Of a DNA stretch of 36,544 nt, positions 1 to 7,834 are shown one piece after another. Each line of letters opens with the position of its first letter. Positions within the stretch are counted from its first letter, which is position 1. The stretch comes from Deltaproteobacteria bacterium. Its GTDB lineage: Bacteria > Myxococcota > UBA727 > VGSZ01. Under the pieces are notes generated by a model. The model did no database searches. It was not told where the DNA came from and saw only the letters and a list, made by a program, of their open reading frames with translations. Position numbers and translations under genes: made by a program. The DNA lies in NCBI GenBank assembly GCA_020850995.1, contig JADZDP010000026.1, positions 1-36,544 of the forward strand, in the 5' to 3' direction.

Positions 1-305
1 CCATCGACACCGTCATCGGCGGCGGCGTCATCATCTCGGGCGGCCGGGTGGAGCGCTCGGTGGTGTTCCCGCACACGCGCATCAACAGCTACAGCCACAT
101 CACCGACGCGGTGCTGTTCCCCGACGTCGATGTGGGTCGCGGCGCGCGCCTGCACCGCTGCATCGTCGACAAGGGCGTCAAGATCCCGCCCGGCGAGCGC
201 ATCGGCGAAGACCTCGAGCGCGACCGGCAGCGCTTCACCATCAGCGACGGTGGCATCGTGGTGGTGTCGCGCGATGACTTTGGGCAGGTGGACGAGTACG
301 ACTGA
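1..305 (+). CDS. glgC: Glucose-1-phosphate adenylyltransferase, C-terminal part (cut by window edge)
   Basis: This is the last 100 residues of a GlgC-type ADP-glucose pyrophosphorylase; the reading frame enters at base 3 and stops with TGA at 303-305. The enzyme makes ADP-glucose from glucose-1-phosphate and ATP, the first committed step of bacterial glycogen synthesis. Visible are the left-handed beta-helix repeats typical of the GlgC C-terminus: SGGRVERSVVFPHTRI, then SYSHITDAVLFPDVDVG and a hallmark IVDKGVKIPPG followed by GEDLERDRQRF. The glycogen synthase gene glgA follows 800 bases downstream on the same strand, so both steps are encoded together, although two minus-strand genes separate them. 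The N-terminal nucleotide-binding half lies outside the window. Confidence in identity is high. Confidence 0.93.
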   Translation, partial: IDTVIGGGVIISGGRVERSVVFPHTRINSYSHITDAVLFPDVDVGRGARLHRCIVDKGVKIPPGERIGEDLERDRQRFTISDGGIVVVSRDDFGQVDEYD

Positions 306-325
306 AGGGCGCGGCGCCACGCGCC

Positions 326-787
326 TCAGGCTCGAAAGGCGCCCGACGGCGTGACGCGCGCAAGCTCGCCAGCGTCGCACCAGAGCGCGCCGCAGCGCAG
401 GCACACATCGACAACCACGTCGTCCACCGCCACCGGCCGCATGCCGGCGGCACAGGTGGGGCAGCGCTCGACGAGGCCGCGCCCGGTGCCCACCGCGGTC
501 AGCGCGCCGGGCGTGAGGCCGCGCGGCGCATAGATGAGCTGCTGCGCGCGCTCGGGGGAGAGCAGCACGCCGCGGCAGCTTTGGCAGCGGCGCTCGCCGA
601 GGACGGCGTCGTCGACCAAGATGACGTCGACGCACACGGGACAGCGCGCGCCAGCGCGCGCCTGCTCCTCGGCTGCCGCTGCCACCGCGGCGGCGCGCGC
701 GCGCGCACGCTCGCCGCGCACGCGCAGCGCCAGCGACACCGTGAGCGTCACACCGCCAAGGAGGACGACGAGAGCGATGGGCTCCAC
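326..787 (-). CDS. Membrane-anchored double zinc-ribbon protein
   Basis: The 153-residue product starts with a hydrophobic segment (about residues 4-20, PIALVVLLGGVTLTVSLAL), then an Arg/Ala-rich helix, then two zinc-ribbon motifs: CPVC with CQSC, and CPTC with CLRCGALWCDAGEL. The second matches the TFIIB-type zinc ribbon (zf-TFIIB) found in many uncharacterised bacterial proteins. I chose the GTG at 787, which lies just after the TGA (792-794) of the upstream minus-strand gene, giving a 4-base gap; an in-frame ATG at 835 would overlap that gene. The two genes are probably co-transcribed. It is convergent with glgC, with only 20 bases between the stops. The membrane segment plus metal ribbons suggest a cytoplasmic-facing scaffold or protein-folding factor, but the function is unknown. 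Confidence 0.72.
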   Translation of the reverse strand: MEPIALVVLLGGVTLTVSLALRVRGERARARAAAVAAAAEEQARAGARCPVCVDVILVDDAVLGERRCQSCRGVLLSPERAQQLIYAPRGLTPGALTAVGTGRGLVERCPTCAAGMRPVAVDDVVVDVCLRCGALWCDAGELARVTPSGAFRA

Positions 788-791
788 GGGC

Positions 792-1070
792 TCACGAGCC
801 CTGCGCCGGCGAGCGCGCCAGATCGCCGTCAGCATCGAGGAAGTAGAACCACCCCTCCTCCCGCGCATGCTCGACGCGCACGACGAGCTCGGGCTCGCCA
901 AGCTCCCTGCTCTCGGGATCGAGCGCGCTGCGCACCACCGACAGCTCTACGTCGAGCACATAGAGGTAGCCCTTGGCGCGCACCACGCCGAGGCGCGCCA
1001 CCTTCTCCGCGTGCGGTCGCGCGCCGTAGACGCTCTCGTCGGCACCGGCCTCTTTCTTCTCGCGGGCCAT
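792..1070 (-). CDS. Small conserved-looking hypothetical protein (92 aa)
   Basis: A 92-residue acidic protein with no signal peptide or membrane segment. The N-terminus is charged (MAREKKEAGADES); the middle is beta-rich (VARLGVVRAKGYLYVLDVELSVV) and ends with EEGWFYFLDADGDLARSP. I do not recognise a family. The start is the ATG at 1068-1070. A TACCAT hexamer lies six bases upstream, which fits leaderless transcription. It is divergent from glgA (48 bases between starts) and followed after 4 bases by the zinc-ribbon gene, so these two minus-strand genes are likely an operon inserted between glgC and glgA. Codon usage fits the GC-rich surroundings. A real gene is likely because of the tight packing and ordinary composition, but the function is unknown. 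Confidence 0.62.
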   Translation of the reverse strand: MAREKKEAGADESVYGARPHAEKVARLGVVRAKGYLYVLDVELSVVRSALDPESRELGEPELVVRVEHAREEGWFYFLDADGDLARSPAQGS

Positions 1071-1118
1071 GGCCCCATGGTACGACGACGAGAGCCGGGG
1101 AGAACAGGGACGCAGCAG

Positions 1119-2606
1119 ATGCACGTGATGTTCGTGTGCTCCGAGCTTGCGCCCTTGTGCCAAAGCGGCGGCCTGGGCGACGCCACCAGCGGCCTGGCGC
1201 GCGCCCTCGGGGCCCTTGGTCACGAGGTCACGGTGGTGGTGCCGGGCTATCGCAGCGCGCTCACCAGCGGCGCCTGCCCACGCCTCATCGACGGCGGCGC
1301 CGTGCAGCTCACGCTCGGGCCCCACGTGCTGCACGGACGCTTCCACTGCGGCACGCTCTTCCCCGGCGTGGAGGTAGCGCTGCTCGACGTGCCCGCGCTC
1401 TTCGATCGCGCCGGGCTCTACGGCGAGGATGGCCGCGACTACACCGACAACGGCCTGCGCTTCGTGGCCTTGTGCAAGGCCGCCGCCTACCGCGCCGAGG
1501 CCGAGCACCCCGACGTGGTGGTGGCGCACGACTGGCACGCCGCGCTCACGCTGCCCATGCTGCGCACCTCCCTCGATCGCGGGCCAAACCGCGCTATCGG
1601 CACCCTGCAGGTGGTGCACAACAACGCGCACCAGGGGCGCTTCCCCGCAGAGATGATGGGCATCACCGGCCTGGCCCCCGACCTCTTTCACGTCGACGGG
1701 CTCGAGGCCTGGGGCAGCTTGTGCATGCTGAAGGGCGGCCTCATGTGGGCCGACCGCATCGTGGCGGTGTCGCCGCGCTACGCGCGCGAGCTGCAGACCC
1801 ATGATTTCGGCGAGGGGCTCGAGGGCGCCTACCGCGCGCGCGCGCACCGGCTGGTGGGCATCGTCAACGGCATCGACGACACGCGCTTCGATCCGCAGAA
1901 CGACGCGGCGCTGCCCGCCACCTTCTCGGCCGACGAGCTCGCGGGCAAGGCGCGCTGCCGCGAGGCCATGCTCGCGCGCCTGGGCCTCGACGCGCCGCCG
2001 GCCGGCCTCTTGTGCGTGGCCGTGGGGCGCCTCGCGCAGCAGAAGGGCTGGGACATCATCGCCCGCGCCGTCGACGCGCTGGTCGAGCACGGCGCCAGCC
2101 TGGCCTTCCTCGGCGACGGCTCGCCGGCCATCGCCATGGCGCTGGCCGAGAAGCAGGCGCGTCACCCGCGCCGCGTGTACTTCCGGCCCGCCTTCGACGA
2201 CGCGCTGGCGCGCCACCTCTACGCCGGCGCCGACCTGGTCTTGGTGCCCTCGCGCTTCGAGCCCTGCGGCCTGGTGCAGCTCATCGCCCAGCGCTACGGC
2301 ACCGTGCCCGTGGCCCACGCCACCGGCGGCCTCGTCGACACGATCCACGATCCGCTGGCACAGCCCGCCCGCACCGGCACCGACGCCTTCGACCCCTGGC
2401 GGCGCGCCACCGGCGTGCTGTTCTCGCCCTTGTCACCGGAGAACCTGGTGCTGGCGGTGGAGCGCGTGCACAAGCTGGCCGAGGGCGGCCGCCTGCCCGA
2501 GGTGCAAAAGCGCCTGCTGCAGCTCGACGTGAGCTGGGACGGCCCCGCGCAGTCCTGGGTCGCGCTGCTGCAGGACGTGGTGGCAGAGGCCAAGCGGCGC
2601 CCCTGA
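1119..2606 (+). CDS. glgA: Glycogen synthase (ADP-glucose type, GT5 family)
   Basis: The 495-residue product matches bacterial glycogen synthase in length. It transfers glucose from ADP-glucose to the non-reducing end of alpha-1,4-glucan in the cytoplasm. Family signposts are the N-terminal MFVCSELAP, the HDWHAAL motif (about residue 137), the VVHNNAHQGRFP segment, VSPRYARELQ, GIVNGIDDTRFDP, the C-terminal SRFEPCGLVQ (Glu near 381) and ATGGLVDTI. The start ATG at 1119 gives the expected N-terminus directly before the first beta strand; the long upstream extension in this frame is antisense to the 92-residue gene. One oddity: the N-terminal KTGGL nucleotide-sugar motif reads QSGGL, with Gln at position 15 where E. 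coli GlgA has Lys15. Together with glgC this gives the ADP-glucose route to glycogen. Confidence 0.95.
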   Translation: MHVMFVCSELAPLCQSGGLGDATSGLARALGALGHEVTVVVPGYRSALTSGACPRLIDGGAVQLTLGPHVLHGRFHCGTLFPGVEVALLDVPALFDRAGLYGEDGRDYTDNGLRFVALCKAAAYRAEAEHPDVVVAHDWHAALTLPMLRTSLDRGPNRAIGTLQVVHNNAHQGRFPAEMMGITGLAPDLFHVDGLEAWGSLCMLKGGLMWADRIVAVSPRYARELQTHDFGEGLEGAYRARAHRLVGIVNGIDDTRFDPQNDAALPATFSADELAGKARCREAMLARLGLDAPPAGLLCVAVGRLAQQKGWDIIARAVDALVEHGASLAFLGDGSPAIAMALAEKQARHPRRVYFRPAFDDALARHLYAGADLVLVPSRFEPCGLVQLIAQRYGTVPVAHATGGLVDTIHDPLAQPARTGTDAFDPWRRATGVLFSPLSPENLVLAVERVHKLAEGGRLPEVQKRLLQLDVSWDGPAQSWVALLQDVVAEAKRRP

Positions 2607-2683
2607 CGACCGCGCGGGCGCTTGGGTGACCCGCCGGCAACGAATCCCTGAATCGACGAGCGGAATGGGGCACACTCGGGACG

Positions 2684-4036
2684 ATGGTCGACTTCGACCC
2701 CATCGAAGGCCTGGTCGCCCTGGGCGTGGTCACGCGCGAGCAGGCCGAAGCAGCAGCGCGCGTGCCGCTGTGGGTGTCGGCGTCGCGCGTGGGGCGGCTG
2801 GTGCACGTCGGTGTTGCGCCCGACGATCTGCTGCGCGCGCTCGCCACGCTCACCGGCATCCCGGTGGCGCCGCGCGAGCTCATCACGCACGCCGAGCGCT
2901 TCAGCCTGCCCCAGCACCTGGTGCGCAAGCTGCGCGACCTGACCTCGTGCCCAGTGCGCCGCGACGAGAGCGGCACCGTGCACGTGCTCGTCGCCGAGCC
3001 GAGCGCGCGCGACGACATCGCGCGCCAGCTCTTGAACTTCCGCGTGTACCTGGCCAGCGAGACCGAGGTGCGCGCTTTGCTCGAGCACCTGTGGCCCATC
3101 GGCACCTCCATGGAGGGCGACCCCATCCTCGACGCCGACACCGAGCCGGGCGAGCCCACGCTGAGCGACTCGCAGCCACCGGACATGCCCATGCCGCCGC
3201 CGCGCGCCTTCACGCCGCCGCCGCGCACCTTCACGCCGCCCCCCGCGCCACCACCCGCCCCCACGCTGCCGAAGGCGGTGGCGCCCGTGCCCGACCCGTT
3301 CCAGAGCCTCCACATGAACGTCCCCTCGACCTCGCCGGGGGCCCTCGGCCACGGTGAGTCGGTGCTGCGCACCGTGGGCAAGAGCGTCGAGCGTCCTTGG
3401 GAGCCGGCGTCCGACGGCGCGCACAAGGGGCCCGCGCCCTTCAACCTCAACAGCGCACGCGCACCCGGCGAGAGTCCGCCGCCGCCGAAGGCGAGCGCGG
3501 CCTTCCTCGAGGACACCATCGAGGAGACGCTGCGCCTGCCGGCGTCGCCGACGGGCGACGCCAGCGGTGCGGCGCCCCGCCCCGTGCCGGCGCCCGTGGT
3601 GCGCAGCGGTGCGCTCGGCGTGCAAGCGGCGGAGGCCCCGTCCACGCGGCGCTCGCTGCTCACCGCCGGCCTGCTCGGGGCCGGCGTCATGCTCTTGGTC
3701 GTAGCGCTGGTGGGCGGCGCGGCCCTGCTCGTCGACGACGGCGCCTCCGCCGAGGAGCTGCAGCAACGGCAGCAGCTCTTGCTCGCCAACGCGCGCGCGA
3801 GCGCCGAGAAGAGCGACCACGCGTGGGCCGTGGCCAAGTGCGATCAGGTGATCGAGCTCGACCCCACCAGTCGCGCGGCCGCCGCGGCGCTCCTCTTGCG
3901 CGGCAGGGAGCGCCTGACGCTCGGCGATCGGGAGGGGCTCGACGACGTGCGCGCCGCGCTGTTGGTGCCGGCCATCGACGAGGCGCAGCGCGCCGAGGCC
4001 GAGCGCGTCCTCGCCAGCGCCGAGCGCACCCGATGA
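2684..4036 (+). CDS. MshEN-like domain protein with one membrane segment and TPR-like tail
   Basis: A 450-residue protein with three parts. Residues 1-150 (LVALGVVTREQAEAAARVP, LLRALATLTGIPVAP, PVRRDESGTVHVLVAEPSA) resemble the MshEN/GspE N-terminal fold that binds cyclic di-GMP or partner proteins in type II secretion and type IV pilus ATPases. Residues about 160-320 are a Pro/Ala-rich linker. Residues 324-350 form one membrane helix, followed by about 95 residues of helical TPR-like repeat (AEKSDHAWAVAKCDQVIELDP). No ATPase domain follows, so it is not a GspE motor. The ATG at 2684 has a CACACT hexamer seven bases before it and no Shine-Dalgarno sequence. The stop overlaps the next gene's start (ATGA at 4033-4036), which indicates translational coupling. 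Orientation and function are uncertain. Confidence 0.75.
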   Translation: MVDFDPIEGLVALGVVTREQAEAAARVPLWVSASRVGRLVHVGVAPDDLLRALATLTGIPVAPRELITHAERFSLPQHLVRKLRDLTSCPVRRDESGTVHVLVAEPSARDDIARQLLNFRVYLASETEVRALLEHLWPIGTSMEGDPILDADTEPGEPTLSDSQPPDMPMPPPRAFTPPPRTFTPPPAPPPAPTLPKAVAPVPDPFQSLHMNVPSTSPGALGHGESVLRTVGKSVERPWEPASDGAHKGPAPFNLNSARAPGESPPPPKASAAFLEDTIEETLRLPASPTGDASGAAPRPVPAPVVRSGALGVQAAEAPSTRRSLLTAGLLGAGVMLLVVALVGGAALLVDDGASAEELQQRQQLLLANARASAEKSDHAWAVAKCDQVIELDPTSRAAAAALLLRGRERLTLGDREGLDDVRAALLVPAIDEAQRAEAERVLASAERTR

Positions 4037-5094
4037 GCGCCCGCGCGCCGCACGCACCCGCGCCGCCGGTCGCGCCGGTCGCCACCTTCTTCCTCGTGCT
4101 GTGCGCGCCAGGCGCCGAGGCCGTGCTCGCGCAAGGTGCCGCCGCGCGCGGCCTGCGCCGCGCCTTCTCGCGGCCGGGCGTGCTGACCTTGAAGGCGGCG
4201 GGGCCGCTCGGGCCCAAGGCGCGCCTATGCGCTCCCTTGGCGCGCTTCGCCGCGCCCTGCTTCGGGCGCGCCGGCGACCTGGTCGACGACGTGCGCGCGC
4301 TGGCACGCGTGGCCGAGGGCCCGGTGCGCTTGCACGTGGTGGACGCGGCCGCCACCGCCCCGAGCGATGCGCACGGGCCCGCCGCCGACGCCCTGCGCGC
4401 CGCGCTGGTGCGCGAGCTCGGCGAGGTCGTGCTCGAGGACGAAGCGCCCGCGCTCTCCGACGCGGTGGTCACCGTGGTCCTCATCGACGAGGTGCCGTGG
4501 CTGACCCTGCACCGGCACGCGCGCGGCCTGCCGCCCTGGCCAGGCGGGCGTCCGCGCGAGGCCCTCCTGCCGCCAGAGCAGGGCGGCCCGCCCTCGCGCG
4601 CGTGGCGCAAGCTCTACGAGGTCTGCGAGCGCTTCGCGTTGGCGCCGCGCGCCGGCGAGCGCGCCCTCGAGATCGGCGCGGCGCCGGGCGGGGCGGCGCT
4701 GCTCCTGCTCGAGCGCGGGCTCGAGGTGGTGGGCGTGGATCCCAACGAGATGGACGCGCGCGTGGCCGAGCACCCGCGCTTCGTGCACGTGCGCACACCG
4801 TCGACGCAGCTGTCGCCCGAGCAGATCGCTGGGCCCTTCCAGTGGCTCCTGGTCGACGTCAACGTGCCGCCGGGCACGGCGCTGCGCGGCGCGCTGCCCT
4901 TCATCGAGGCGCACGCCGCCACGCTGCGCGCCGTGGTGTTCACGCTCAAGCTCAAGCGCTGGCAGCTCATCGAGGAGCTGCCTTCGTGGCTCGAGCGCCT
5001 CGGGCGCGCAGCGCCGCGCCTGTCGTTCACGGCGACCTCGCTGGCGAGCCATGGCCAAGAGCTGGTGGCGGTTGGGTACGCGCGCGGCCGCTGA
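4033..5094 (+). CDS. RlmM-like 23S rRNA 2'-O-ribose methyltransferase
   Basis: A 353-residue protein, close in size to E. coli RlmM, which methylates C2498 of 23S rRNA using S-adenosylmethionine. The N-terminal 190 residues would be the RNA-binding part (THUMP-like) and the C-terminal part a Rossmann methyltransferase. Seen directly: the SAM motif ALEIGAAPGGAALLLLERG followed by VVGVDPNEMD. The K-D-K-E set expected of this family also appears placeable: Lys in SRAWRKLYEV, Asp in LLVDVNVPP, Lys in VFTLKLKRW and Glu in SHGQELVAVGY. The ATG overlaps the stop of the upstream gene by four bases, and no better start is available. Whether it acts on exactly C2498 cannot be told from sequence alone; a related FtsJ-fold RNA methyltransferase is the alternative. 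Confidence 0.82.
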   Translation: MSARAPHAPAPPVAPVATFFLVLCAPGAEAVLAQGAAARGLRRAFSRPGVLTLKAAGPLGPKARLCAPLARFAAPCFGRAGDLVDDVRALARVAEGPVRLHVVDAAATAPSDAHGPAADALRAALVRELGEVVLEDEAPALSDAVVTVVLIDEVPWLTLHRHARGLPPWPGGRPREALLPPEQGGPPSRAWRKLYEVCERFALAPRAGERALEIGAAPGGAALLLLERGLEVVGVDPNEMDARVAEHPRFVHVRTPSTQLSPEQIAGPFQWLLVDVNVPPGTALRGALPFIEAHAATLRAVVFTLKLKRWQLIEELPSWLERLGRAAPRLSFTATSLASHGQELVAVGYARGR

Positions 5095-5105
5095 GCCGGC
5101 AGCGA

Positions 5106-5648
5106 TCACGGCGCCGGCGCGGGCTCCGCCAGGAGCGCGGCCGTGGTCCCCGCGGCTAGCGCCGCGGCCAGCGCCGGCCCCGTGGTGGCGAGCGCGAAGG
5201 TCAGGCCGCGATCGTTGGCGATGAGCCCGCCACCGTCGAGCATGGCGAGGCCCACGCTCACGCTGACGGCGCCCGCCGCCACCGTGCCGGCGATGCCGGC
5301 GCCCCAAGCGGCCCGCGCGTCGCCGGCGCCGAGGCCGCCCACGCCCGCGCCCACGGCCACCAACACGGGGGGCAGCGCGATCACGGGGACGGCCACGGCC
5401 TCATCCGACGAGTCGGCCAACGCAGCGCCGAGCCCCAGGGCCATGGTCCCACCCACGAGCCCACCCACCAAGGCGCCGAGCGCGGCGCCCCCACCGGCCG
5501 CGAGGCGCGCGGCGAGCGGGTCTCGGGCCGCGAGGCCCGGCGCCGCCGCGACCGAGGGCGGATCGGATCCGTCCGCGCAACAATCGGCGGGAGCATCCGG
5601 AGATCCAACGAGCAAAGCGGCGACGAGCGCGAGCAGCTGATCCCCCAA
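5106..5648 (-). CDS. Glycine-rich multi-helix membrane protein, hypothetical
   Basis: About 180 residues, if translation starts at the TTG at 5646-5648; no ATG or GTG is available near the expected N-terminus, so the start is uncertain. The first 15 residues (LLALVAALLVGSPDAPADC) look like a secretion signal. The rest is Ala/Gly/Val-rich with glycine-zipper-like helices (GAALGALVGGLVGGTMALGLGA, then VLVAVGAGVGGLGAG and later helices). This composition is typical of small envelope proteins with glycine zippers; I do not recognise a specific family. It is divergent from dnaB (under 100 bases between starts) and converges with the methyltransferase gene, whose stop lies 11 bases away. The low complexity means a false call is possible, but the strand has no competing gene and the frame is continuous. 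Confidence 0.5.
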   Translation of the reverse strand: MGDQLLALVAALLVGSPDAPADCCADGSDPPSVAAAPGLAARDPLAARLAAGGGAALGALVGGLVGGTMALGLGAALADSSDEAVAVPVIALPPVLVAVGAGVGGLGAGDARAAWGAGIAGTVAAGAVSVSVGLAMLDGGGLIANDRGLTFALATTGPALAAALAAGTTAALLAEPAPAP

Positions 5649-5744
5649 CCCGGACCCACGCGAGCCTGTGGGGAAACCGGGGAAAGCCTGGGGAGAGTCT
5701 GCCTTCGCTTGTGGGCCGCCGTCATCTCCCCTACTGGAGCGAGC

Positions 5745-7292
5745 ATGGCGATCAGCGACGAACACGACGGGGCGGGCCCAGAGGATCCCCGCGGCCCCGA
5801 CGAGGAGTCCGCCGGCGAACAGGCGGACGAGGGCGAGAGCGCCGAGGCCGCCGACGAGGCGCTGGTGCCCCTCGGCGCCGTGCTCGAGGAGATCCAGAAG
5901 CGCACCGCCGCCACCGCCGAAGAGACCGCGCTCGAGGTGCTCAAGCGCGCGCGCACGCCGCCCCACGCGCTCGACGCCGAGCGCGCCGTCTTGGGTGCGC
6001 TCTTGCTCGAGCCCTCGAGCTACGAGGCGGTCATCGACGAGGGCCTGCGCCCCGACGACTTCTACCGGCCAGCGCACGGCACCATCTTCCGCGTCGTGCA
6101 AGAGCTGCACGCGGCGGCCGAGCCCATCGACGTGCTCACCGTCGTCGACGAGCTGATGAAGCACGGTCAGCTCGACGCCGTGGGCGGCGCCGCGGCGGTG
6201 AGCCAGCTCGAGGCCATGCTGCCCACGGCCGCGCACGTGGGCGCCTACGCCCGCCTGGTGCGCGAGAAGTCCACGCTGCGCCACCTCATCGAGACCGCCA
6301 CCGCCATCGTGCAGAGCGCCTATCGCCAAGACAAGCGCGTGGTGGAGATCATCGACGAGGCCGAGCGCGACATCCTCAAGATCAGCGAGGGCCACGCGCG
6401 CCGCTCCATCGTGCCCATGCGCGAGCTGGTGGAGCGCGCCACCAAGCAGCTCGAGAAGGCCTTCAACAACAAGAGCGCCATCACCGGCGTGGCCACGGGC
6501 TTTCGCGACCTCGACAACATCACGAGCGGGCTGCAGCCGGGCGAGCTCATCATCGTGGCCGCGCGCCCCTCCATGGGCAAGACGGCGTTCACGCTCAACC
6601 TGGCCTCGCACGTGGCCACGCGGCTCGCCTTGCCCACCATGTTCTTCTCGCTCGAGATGGGCGCCGAGCAGCTGGTGCAGCGGCTGATCGGCTCGGAGGC
6701 GCGCATCGATCTGTCGAACCTCCGCCGCGGCTTCATCCAGCGCCACGAGTGGTCCAAGCTCGCCGAGGCATCGGGCCGCTTGAGCGAGGCGCCCTTCTTC
6801 ATCGACGAGACGCCCTCCATCACCGTCTCCGAGATGCGCAACAAGTGTCGGCGCCAGATGCACGAGACCGGTCTGTCGCTGGTGGTGGTCGACTACCTGC
6901 AGCTGATGACGGGGCCCGCCGGCTACGACAACAAGGCCACCGAGGTGGGCGAGATCAGCAAGGGCCTCAAGACCATCGCGCGCGAGCTCAACATCCCCGT
7001 CATCGCGCTCTCGCAGCTCAACCGCGGCGTCGAGAGCCGCACCGACAAGCGGCCGATGATGAGCGACCTTCGTGAGTCGGGCGCCATCGAGCAAGACGCC
7101 GACGTCATCGCCTTCCTCTACCGCGAGGAGTACTACGCCAAGGACAAGACGCCCGAGGACAAGCTCGGCGTGGCCGAGGTCATCGTGGCCAAGCACCGCA
7201 ACGGTCCCACCGGCACCATCGAGCTGCGCTTCTTCTCCAACATTACGCGCTTCGACAACCTCGACCGGCAGCACGAGGAGTACGCAGGCTGA
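5745..7292 (+). CDS. dnaB: Replicative DNA helicase DnaB
   Basis: A 515-residue hexameric 5'-3' helicase that unwinds DNA at the replication fork. Residues 1-70 are an acidic low-complexity extension (DEHDGAGPEDPRGPDEES) not usual in E. coli DnaB. The N-terminal helical domain follows (PPHALDAERAVLGALLLEPS), with the primase-interacting region, then the RecA-like domain: Walker A ARPSMGKTAF (Lys279), FFSLEMGAEQLVQRL, Walker B SLVVVDYLQLM, and ALSQLNRGVESRTDKRPMMS with DLRESGAIEQDADVI. No intein was seen. ATG 5745 is preferred over the ATG at 5709 because a TGGAG ribosome-binding sequence sits about seven bases upstream and the family N-terminus needs no more. It stands alone, followed by the repeat-rich 7293-7960 region. 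Confidence 0.96.
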   Translation: MAISDEHDGAGPEDPRGPDEESAGEQADEGESAEAADEALVPLGAVLEEIQKRTAATAEETALEVLKRARTPPHALDAERAVLGALLLEPSSYEAVIDEGLRPDDFYRPAHGTIFRVVQELHAAAEPIDVLTVVDELMKHGQLDAVGGAAAVSQLEAMLPTAAHVGAYARLVREKSTLRHLIETATAIVQSAYRQDKRVVEIIDEAERDILKISEGHARRSIVPMRELVERATKQLEKAFNNKSAITGVATGFRDLDNITSGLQPGELIIVAARPSMGKTAFTLNLASHVATRLALPTMFFSLEMGAEQLVQRLIGSEARIDLSNLRRGFIQRHEWSKLAEASGRLSEAPFFIDETPSITVSEMRNKCRRQMHETGLSLVVVDYLQLMTGPAGYDNKATEVGEISKGLKTIARELNIPVIALSQLNRGVESRTDKRPMMSDLRESGAIEQDADVIAFLYREEYYAKDKTPEDKLGVAEVIVAKHRNGPTGTIELRFFSNITRFDNLDRQHEEYAG

Positions 7293-7432
7293 TCGTCGAT
7301 CAGGGAGCGCCCGGCCACGACCGCCGCGCGACGCGCAGTGCGGCGGCTGTGGGTGCAGGTCTCGATGGATCACCTCACGGCGCCTTTGGGCCGGCAGCAG
7401 CAGCAGTGGTGGAAGCAGCAGAAGAAGAAGAA

Positions 7433-7480
7433 GGAGAAGGAGAAGGAGAAGGAGAAGGAGAAGGAGAAGGAGAAGGAGAA
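7433..7480 (+). repeat. GGAGAA hexanucleotide microsatellite, 8 perfect copies
   Basis: Eight uninterrupted copies of GGAGAA run from 7433 to 7480, preceded by GAAGAAGAAGAA and followed after two A residues by one more copy. It sits inside the left arm of the inverted repeat. The right arm has only a short GAAGAAGAAG run at the matching place, so the tract is an expansion in one copy. Polypurine on one strand, it could form triplex DNA or vary in length by slippage. Confidence 0.95.
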
Positions 7481-7525
7481 AAGGAGAAGCTGGGGCTTGT
7501 TGTTTCGCCGTCATGCCGCGATCGC

Positions 7526-7541
7526 TGCTCTCGCGAGAGCA
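7526..7541. repeat. Perfect 16-bp palindrome, left copy
   Basis: TGCTCTCGCGAGAGCA is a perfect palindrome and lies at the core of the 27-base block shared by both arms of the inverted repeat. The sequence around it (7519-7545) is identical to the reverse complement of 7752-7778. It could be a protein-binding dyad or the conserved core of a repeat family. Confidence 0.93.
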
Positions 7542-7561
7542 CACGGCGGTGCAGCATCGGC

Positions 7562-7584
7562 CGCCCCCTCCCCTGCCCCTCCCC
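7562..7584 (-). repeat. Four-tetrad G-quadruplex motif, left arm (G-rich strand is minus)
   Basis: The minus strand carries four runs of four or more G separated by loops of 1, 2 and 1 bases (GGGGAGGGG, CA, GGGGAGGGGG). It is immediately followed on the plus strand by a short hairpin, CTCCCC GTTC GGGGAG. The identical 23-mer recurs inverted at 7671-7693. Confidence 0.85.
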
Positions 7585-7670
7585 GTTCGGGGAGGGCCCA
7601 TCCAACTTCGCGAGAGCTTGACGTCGTCACCGGGCTCTGGTCACCGGTACCCTGAACGGCCCTCCCCGCA

Positions 7671-7693
7671 GGGGAGGGGCAGGGGAGGGGGCG
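7671..7693 (+). repeat. Four-tetrad G-quadruplex motif, right arm
   Basis: GGGGAGGGG CA GGGGAGGGGG on the plus strand: four G-runs with loops of 1, 2 and 1 bases, the pattern of a very stable intramolecular quadruplex. It is preceded by CCTCCCCGCAGGGGAGG, which can form a competing hairpin with the first G-run. Confidence 0.87.
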
Positions 7694-7755
7694 CTCGGCC
7701 TCGAAGAGGACGCTGGCGTGCCGCACGGGCGCGGCCACCGAAAGGCACGAGCGTG

Positions 7756-7771
7756 TGCTCTCGCGAGAGCA
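7756..7771. repeat. Perfect 16-bp palindrome, right copy
   Basis: Second copy of TGCTCTCGCGAGAGCA, 230 bases from the first, inside the right arm. The flanks outside the shared 27-mer differ between arms, so the conservation is focused on this block. Confidence 0.93.
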
Positions 7772-7834
7772 GCGATCGTCGACGAAGGCAGAGCACCAAG
7801 CCCCAACTTCTTCTTCTTGCTCTGCTGGGCCTTG

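Noticed and set aside
308..325. Small GC hairpin between glgC and the zinc-ribbon gene (GGCGCG with CGCGCC)
   Set aside because: Only six base pairs and no T tract, so not called as a terminator.
792..2348. Long minus-strand open frame opposite glgA
   Set aside because: Antisense shadow of a GC-rich gene; only its last 92 codons (792-1070) have a supported start and normal composition.
7338..7655. A 105-residue ORF with a Lys-Glu repeat and GLLFRR..IAALARAH on the plus strand, with a similar-looking ORF in the opposite orientation around 7627-8052
   Set aside because: Both protein-level likenesses follow directly from the DNA inverted repeat; the microsatellite gives the KEKE tract. No start signals or conserved domain support translation.
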